NCBI GenBank assembly: GCA_017467565.1
Contig: JAFUSV010000044.1
Location: 1-34,196, forward strand
Reading direction: 5' to 3'
Length of the DNA stretch: 34,196 nt
DNA from: Prevotella sp.
GTDB taxonomy: Bacteria > Bacteroidota > Bacteroidia > Bacteroidales > Bacteroidaceae
A program made the position numbers and the translations under genes. Under the pieces are notes generated by a model. It saw only the letters and a program-made list of their open reading frames with translations, searched no databases and had not been told where the DNA came from. Below, piece after piece: positions 30,866 through 34,196 of this stretch; positions within the stretch are counted from its first letter, which is position 1, and each line of letters starts with the position of its first letter.

Positions 30866-33800
30866 ATGCTATCTAATCAATCGTTAGTGAAGACTACTTC
30901 AACTGAATATACTTCAAATACTAACAATGTAAATCTTGATGAAGACGAAGCTTTGACATTTACTATACAATCGTCAGCTAGTGCAGGAATATGCTTTTCA
31001 CAGATTAAAGTTGTTTACACAGAATCTGATATTACTCCCGGAACCATAAAAGCCCCAAATATCAGTCCACTCTCCCAAGAATTAACTTATGGAGATGATG
31101 TTACAGTTACATTGACTCAAGATAAAGCCAGTAAGATTCTCTACACTACAGACGGAACTGATCCATCATTTGATCCATTAAACGGTTTACAATATGATGG
31201 GCCTTTCACTGTAACAATTACGAATGAGACTACTGTTAAAGCAGTTGCTTTCGATGCTTCGGCTAATGCCAGTGACGTCTCTTCCGTTACATACTCTGTT
31301 GCTACGCCTGCCGCTCCCTCTGTAACTCCTGCTCCGGGCGAAGTTGCCAAGAATTCTACTGTAACACTTTCTCATCCATTATATGAAGCAGGGCTTGGAA
31401 TTATTCGTTATACTACCAATGGTCGTATTCCTGCTGGTGATAGCGACACGCAAAATTACGAGTATAGCGGTCCTATTACCATTGATAAGGACATGACCAT
31501 TAAAGCTATCCTCATCACAAATGGCGGACATAAGGGTGAGATGCTGACTGCTGCTTATACATACACTCGTGAAGATGCTGGGTTAGCATATGAGACACCG
31601 TCCTATAATGTGCCAGTTAATAGCTCTTTCACCACACCATTACTGACAAATCCTAATGGCCTGACAGTAACATACTCTTCATCAAATACAGATATAGCCA
31701 CAGTAGACGCATCTACAGGTGATGTAACTATTTGTGCAACTGAAGGAACTACTATAATTACTGCATCATCTGCAAAGACAGATGATTACAATGCTGGTGA
31801 AGCTTCATACACCATCTCTGTTTATGACCCTAACAGAAAAGGTTCCAAATGGAATCCTTATACCGTAGCAGAAGCCTTAGAAGTAATCAATGCTATGGAG
31901 AATGGAACAACAACTGACGATGAATTCTATGTTCGTGGTATTGTTGCAGAAGCAAATGATGTTAGTACTAGTAGTAGTAGACAACAATACGAAATAAGCG
32001 ATGACGGAACTACAGAAAATGAACTGCGTGTTTACAAAGGCAAAGGCGAGGGTAACGTCGACATGACAAGCACAAACAAAGTGAATGTTGGTGATGTTGT
32101 CGTTGTGGTAGGAAACTTTATGAAGTATGTCAATAATTCTCAAACCGTTATCCCTGAAGTTGCTGAGGACAACTACATTTTTAGCATCGTTCGTAGAACA
32201 GCACCTGGTATCTCATATACGACATCGACTATTAGCACACATCCCAATGATGGTGATTTTACGGCTCAAGCAATCAATAACCCCAATTCATTATCTGGAA
32301 TCATTTATACTTCCAGCAACTCTTCTGTTGCCAGTGTTAACGCCGAAACAGGTGCCGTCACTATTGGTTCTGAAGAAGGTTCTGCCGTAATAACAGCGAC
32401 TTATCCTGGTCCGATTGACAGCGATTACAAGCGTGGAACTGCCACATATGCTATCAACGTTGCTCGTCAGGATGCTGGATTCTCATATTCTTCTACATCA
32501 GTAACTCTACAACTGGAGGAGACATTTGTGGCTCCTACATTCAACAATCCCAACGGAGTGACTGTAACATTTGCTTCTGACAACGATGATGTTGCCACTG
32601 TTGACGCTTCTACAGGTGAGATTACCTTTGTAGGGAAACTGGGTACAGCTGTCATTACGGTTTCGTCTACTCAGACAGATGAATACAATGCAGGTGAAGC
32701 TACGTTTACTATCAATGTTGAACGCAAGGATGCCACACTGACCGTCAGCGACATCAGCATGGATGTGACAACAGAAAAAGCACTGAATGAACTCTACACC
32801 ACAACCTCTGATGGTGAAGTTACAATAACCAGTGGGAATACTTCTGTTGCTGACATCGAAGACGGCAAACTGGTTGCTCTGTCTCCTGGAAATGCTACTA
32901 TCACCGTTAGTATCGCTCAGTCGGACACCTATAAGGCTATTACCGAGGAGTTCACCGTGACCGTAACTTCTAAAGATGCCGTAGCTCCTGTCGGTCCTGC
33001 CGGAGGTAATGGATATGCTCTTGTAACGGATGCTTCAACGTTGGCAGCTGGTGATAAGATAATTATTGTGAATAGTACCTCAAATGGTAGTGCATTAGCA
33101 TTGTCGACTACACAAAACAATAATAATAGAGGCTATGCAAGCGTCACTATCTCGAATCAGGCTATTGTGACAATTAGCAACTCTGTTCAAGTAATTACGC
33201 TTGAAGGAGAAAGTGGTGCATGGTACTTTAATGTCGGCAATGGTTATCTTTATGCAGCTTCGTCTAGTAGCAATTATCTGAGAACGCAAGATAATAAAGA
33301 TAACAATGCTAAAGCAACCATCATTATCAACAACAGCAACGTTGCTTCGATTACCTTCCAAGGAACAAACACACGCAACCAGTTAAAATACAACTCAAAC
33401 GATAAGATTTTCTCTTGCTACTCAAGTGGTCAGAGTTCTGTCTACATCTATCGCCTCAACGAGGCTACTGAGTTCGACATCACCATCGGAAAGAACGGAT
33501 GGAAGACATTGGTTGCTTCTCAAAACTTCGCTGTACCTGAGGGCGTAACTGCATATAAGGTGACAAGCAGCACCGAAAGCTCTGTACATCTTGAGGAAAT
33601 AACTGGCGTAAAGAAGAACGTTCCTGTTGTACTGAAAGGAACGGCCAACAAGACCTACACCGTAAGCGTTGCTGACGAGGCAAATTGCGATGACAACTCT
33701 GACAACCTACTTCAAATCAGCACCAACACGACTGGTAATGGTGTGTATGTACTGGCTACTAAGGAAGGTAAGACTGGTTGGTACAAGTGGGCAGGTGGTT

Positions 33801-34024
33801 CACTGGGAGCTGGCCGTGTTTATCTGCCTGCAACAACTGGTGCTGGTGCTCGTGAGTTCCTGAGCCTCGACTTCGATGACAACACCACGACTGGAATCTC
33901 TACAATGCATAATTCAGAATTCATAATGAATAATGAGGTATACAATCTAAATGGTCAGCGTGTAGACAACTTGAAGAAGGGTGGTCTCTACATCATGAAT
34001 GGCAAAAAAGTTGTCATTAAGTGA
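30866..34024 (+). CDS. Main part of large secreted Ig-repeat protein (frameshifted)
   Basis: First in-frame ATG of the long frame; the true coding continues upstream to the A5 tract near 30734 and, across the shift, to 30462. Whole protein is about 1187 aa. Domains (from 30866): two chitobiase/hexosaminidase C-terminal-like FN3 modules (about residues 55-145 and 147-240; ILYTTDGTDPS, IRYTTNGRIPAGDS); a Big_2-type Ig repeat (about 240-325); an OB-fold domain (about 327-450; NPYTVAEALEVI, FYVRGIVAE, VGDVVVVVGNFMKYV); three more Big_2-like repeats (about 455-710; SVASVNAETGAVTIGSEEGSAVITA); a YALVTDASTLAAGDKIIIV domain; and a beta-rich end. The tail VYNLNGQRVDNLKKGGLYIM plus NGKKVVIK is the shared C-terminal tail. 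A surface-exposed or secreted adhesin or binding protein is likely; no enzyme motif seen. Confidence 0.8.
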   Translation: MLSNQSLVKTTSTEYTSNTNNVNLDEDEALTFTIQSSASAGICFSQIKVVYTESDITPGTIKAPNISPLSQELTYGDDVTVTLTQDKASKILYTTDGTDPSFDPLNGLQYDGPFTVTITNETTVKAVAFDASANASDVSSVTYSVATPAAPSVTPAPGEVAKNSTVTLSHPLYEAGLGIIRYTTNGRIPAGDSDTQNYEYSGPITIDKDMTIKAILITNGGHKGEMLTAAYTYTREDAGLAYETPSYNVPVNSSFTTPLLTNPNGLTVTYSSSNTDIATVDASTGDVTICATEGTTIITASSAKTDDYNAGEASYTISVYDPNRKGSKWNPYTVAEALEVINAMENGTTTDDEFYVRGIVAEANDVSTSSSRQQYEISDDGTTENELRVYKGKGEGNVDMTSTNKVNVGDVVVVVGNFMKYVNNSQTVIPEVAEDNYIFSIVRRTAPGISYTTSTISTHPNDGDFTAQAINNPNSLSGIIYTSSNSSVASVNAETGAVTIGSEEGSAVITATYPGPIDSDYKRGTATYAINVARQDAGFSYSSTSVTLQLEETFVAPTFNNPNGVTVTFASDNDDVATVDASTGEITFVGKLGTAVITVSSTQTDEYNAGEATFTINVERKDATLTVSDISMDVTTEKALNELYTTTSDGEVTITSGNTSVADIEDGKLVALSPGNATITVSIAQSDTYKAITEEFTVTVTSKDAVAPVGPAGGNGYALVTDASTLAAGDKIIIVNSTSNGSALALSTTQNNNNRGYASVTISNQAIVTISNSVQVITLEGESGAWYFNVGNGYLYAASSSSNYLRTQDNKDNNAKATIIINNSNVASITFQGTNTRNQLKYNSNDKIFSCYSSGQSSVYIYRLNEATEFDITIGKNGWKTLVASQNFAVPEGVTAYKVTSSTESSVHLEEITGVKKNVPVVLKGTANKTYTVSVADEANCDDNSDNLLQISTNTTGNGVYVLATKEGKTGWYKWAGGSLGAGRVYLPATTGAGAREFLSLDFDDNTTTGISTMHNSEFIMNNEVYNLNGQRVDNLKKGGLYIMNGKKVVIK
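33903..33940 (+). repeat. In-frame AATTCATAATG repeat in C-terminal tail
   Basis: ATGCATAATTCAG, AATTCATAATG and AATAATGAG are degenerate copies encoding Met-His-Asn-Ser-Glu-Phe-Ile-Met-Asn-Asn-Glu just before the conserved VYNLNGQRV tail, again an AT repeat inside a gene. Confidence 0.6.
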
Positions 34025-34060
34025 GAGATGTGAAGTATTAAGTTTAGAAACATTAACACT

Positions 34061-34196
34061 ACTGTCCCGTTAAAGTGGACTAATCGCTCTTTGAAATAAT
34101 TGAAATTCAGTCTATCAGGCGTTTTTTTGAAATGAAACGGACTTGATTTTGTAACTTTGCAGCCAAATATAATTGACTGCTATGTTCCAGGACAAA
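34061..34196 (+). mobile_element. Left end of IS4-like insertion sequence (partial)
   Basis: ACTGTCCCGTTAAAGTGGAC at 34061 looks like a terminal inverted repeat, followed by an AT-rich leader with TTTG (34126-34129), a 22-bp spacer and TAACTTTG (34152-34159), then a start codon at 34182. The first codons match Bacteroidetes IS4-type transposases. The other end is outside the window, so the inverted repeat cannot be confirmed. Confidence 0.55.
34182..34196 (+). CDS. IS4-family transposase, first 5 codons (partial)
   Basis: Only MFQDK is visible. IS4-type transposases I recall from Prevotella and Bacteroides begin MFQDKYVF or MFTDKFVF, and the promoter spacing fits. Five residues alone are weak evidence; the putative terminal repeat upstream adds support. 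Confidence 0.5.

Overview
The window looks like chromosomal DNA of a Prevotella-type member of the Bacteroidales. The support is many promoters of the Bacteroidetes form (TTTG, about 20 bp, TAnnTTTG), weak or absent Shine-Dalgarno sequences, a hybrid two-component regulator with a propeller sensor, secreted proteins sharing a short C-terminal tail (pattern NLxGQxV...KGLYIxNGKK), and an xerD / O-methyltransferase / aroQ / rbfA / LolE-type neighbourhood I recognise from this order. No rRNA, tRNA or CRISPR array was seen.

Layout. 1-1283: a signal peptidase I homologue lacking both catalytic residues, translationally overlapped with a WbqC-family gene. 1371-7620: a likely operon of a GH3-type adenylating enzyme, an Ig-like lipoprotein, a DUF3108 secreted protein and a Upf1/IGHMBP2-like helicase, closed by a perfect 20-bp terminator stem. 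7715-16070: a small carbohydrate-use locus with a 983-aa secreted protein built from a duplicated module, a GH43 arabinanase-like enzyme and a divergent hybrid two-component system (HTCS) regulator; no SusC/SusD pair is visible. 16079-19926: an unidentified small protein with a terminator-like leader, then a minus-strand run dusB > aroQ > O-methyltransferase > xerD. 20044-25220: a secreted CE6/SASA-type esterase, an acidic lipoprotein, a LolC/E-type permease overlapping rbfA, and an OmpA-family porin. 25394-28549: a GNAT-like protein and a type IIA topoisomerase B subunit (ParE-like), followed by pspC.

28.8-34.2 kb is accessory and clearly more AT-rich. It holds an antitoxin-like small gene followed by only the C-terminal end of a GNAT acetyltransferase. 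An exact 60-bp promoter repeat lies in front of the small gene and again behind the GNAT remnant. Then come a GC-rich foldable segment, an AT-rich DUF2971 gene, a large Ig-repeat secreted protein split by a one-base frameshift in an A tract, and the left end of an IS4-like element.

A second theme is short-period tandem repeats (7-11 bp, one of 27 bp). They fill many gene junctions and also sit in frame inside coding regions (WbqC, helicase, HTCS linker, a secreted-protein tail), and they supply or crowd start and stop codons. Two promoters (HTCS, dusB) lie so close to their start codons that the mRNAs should be nearly leaderless.
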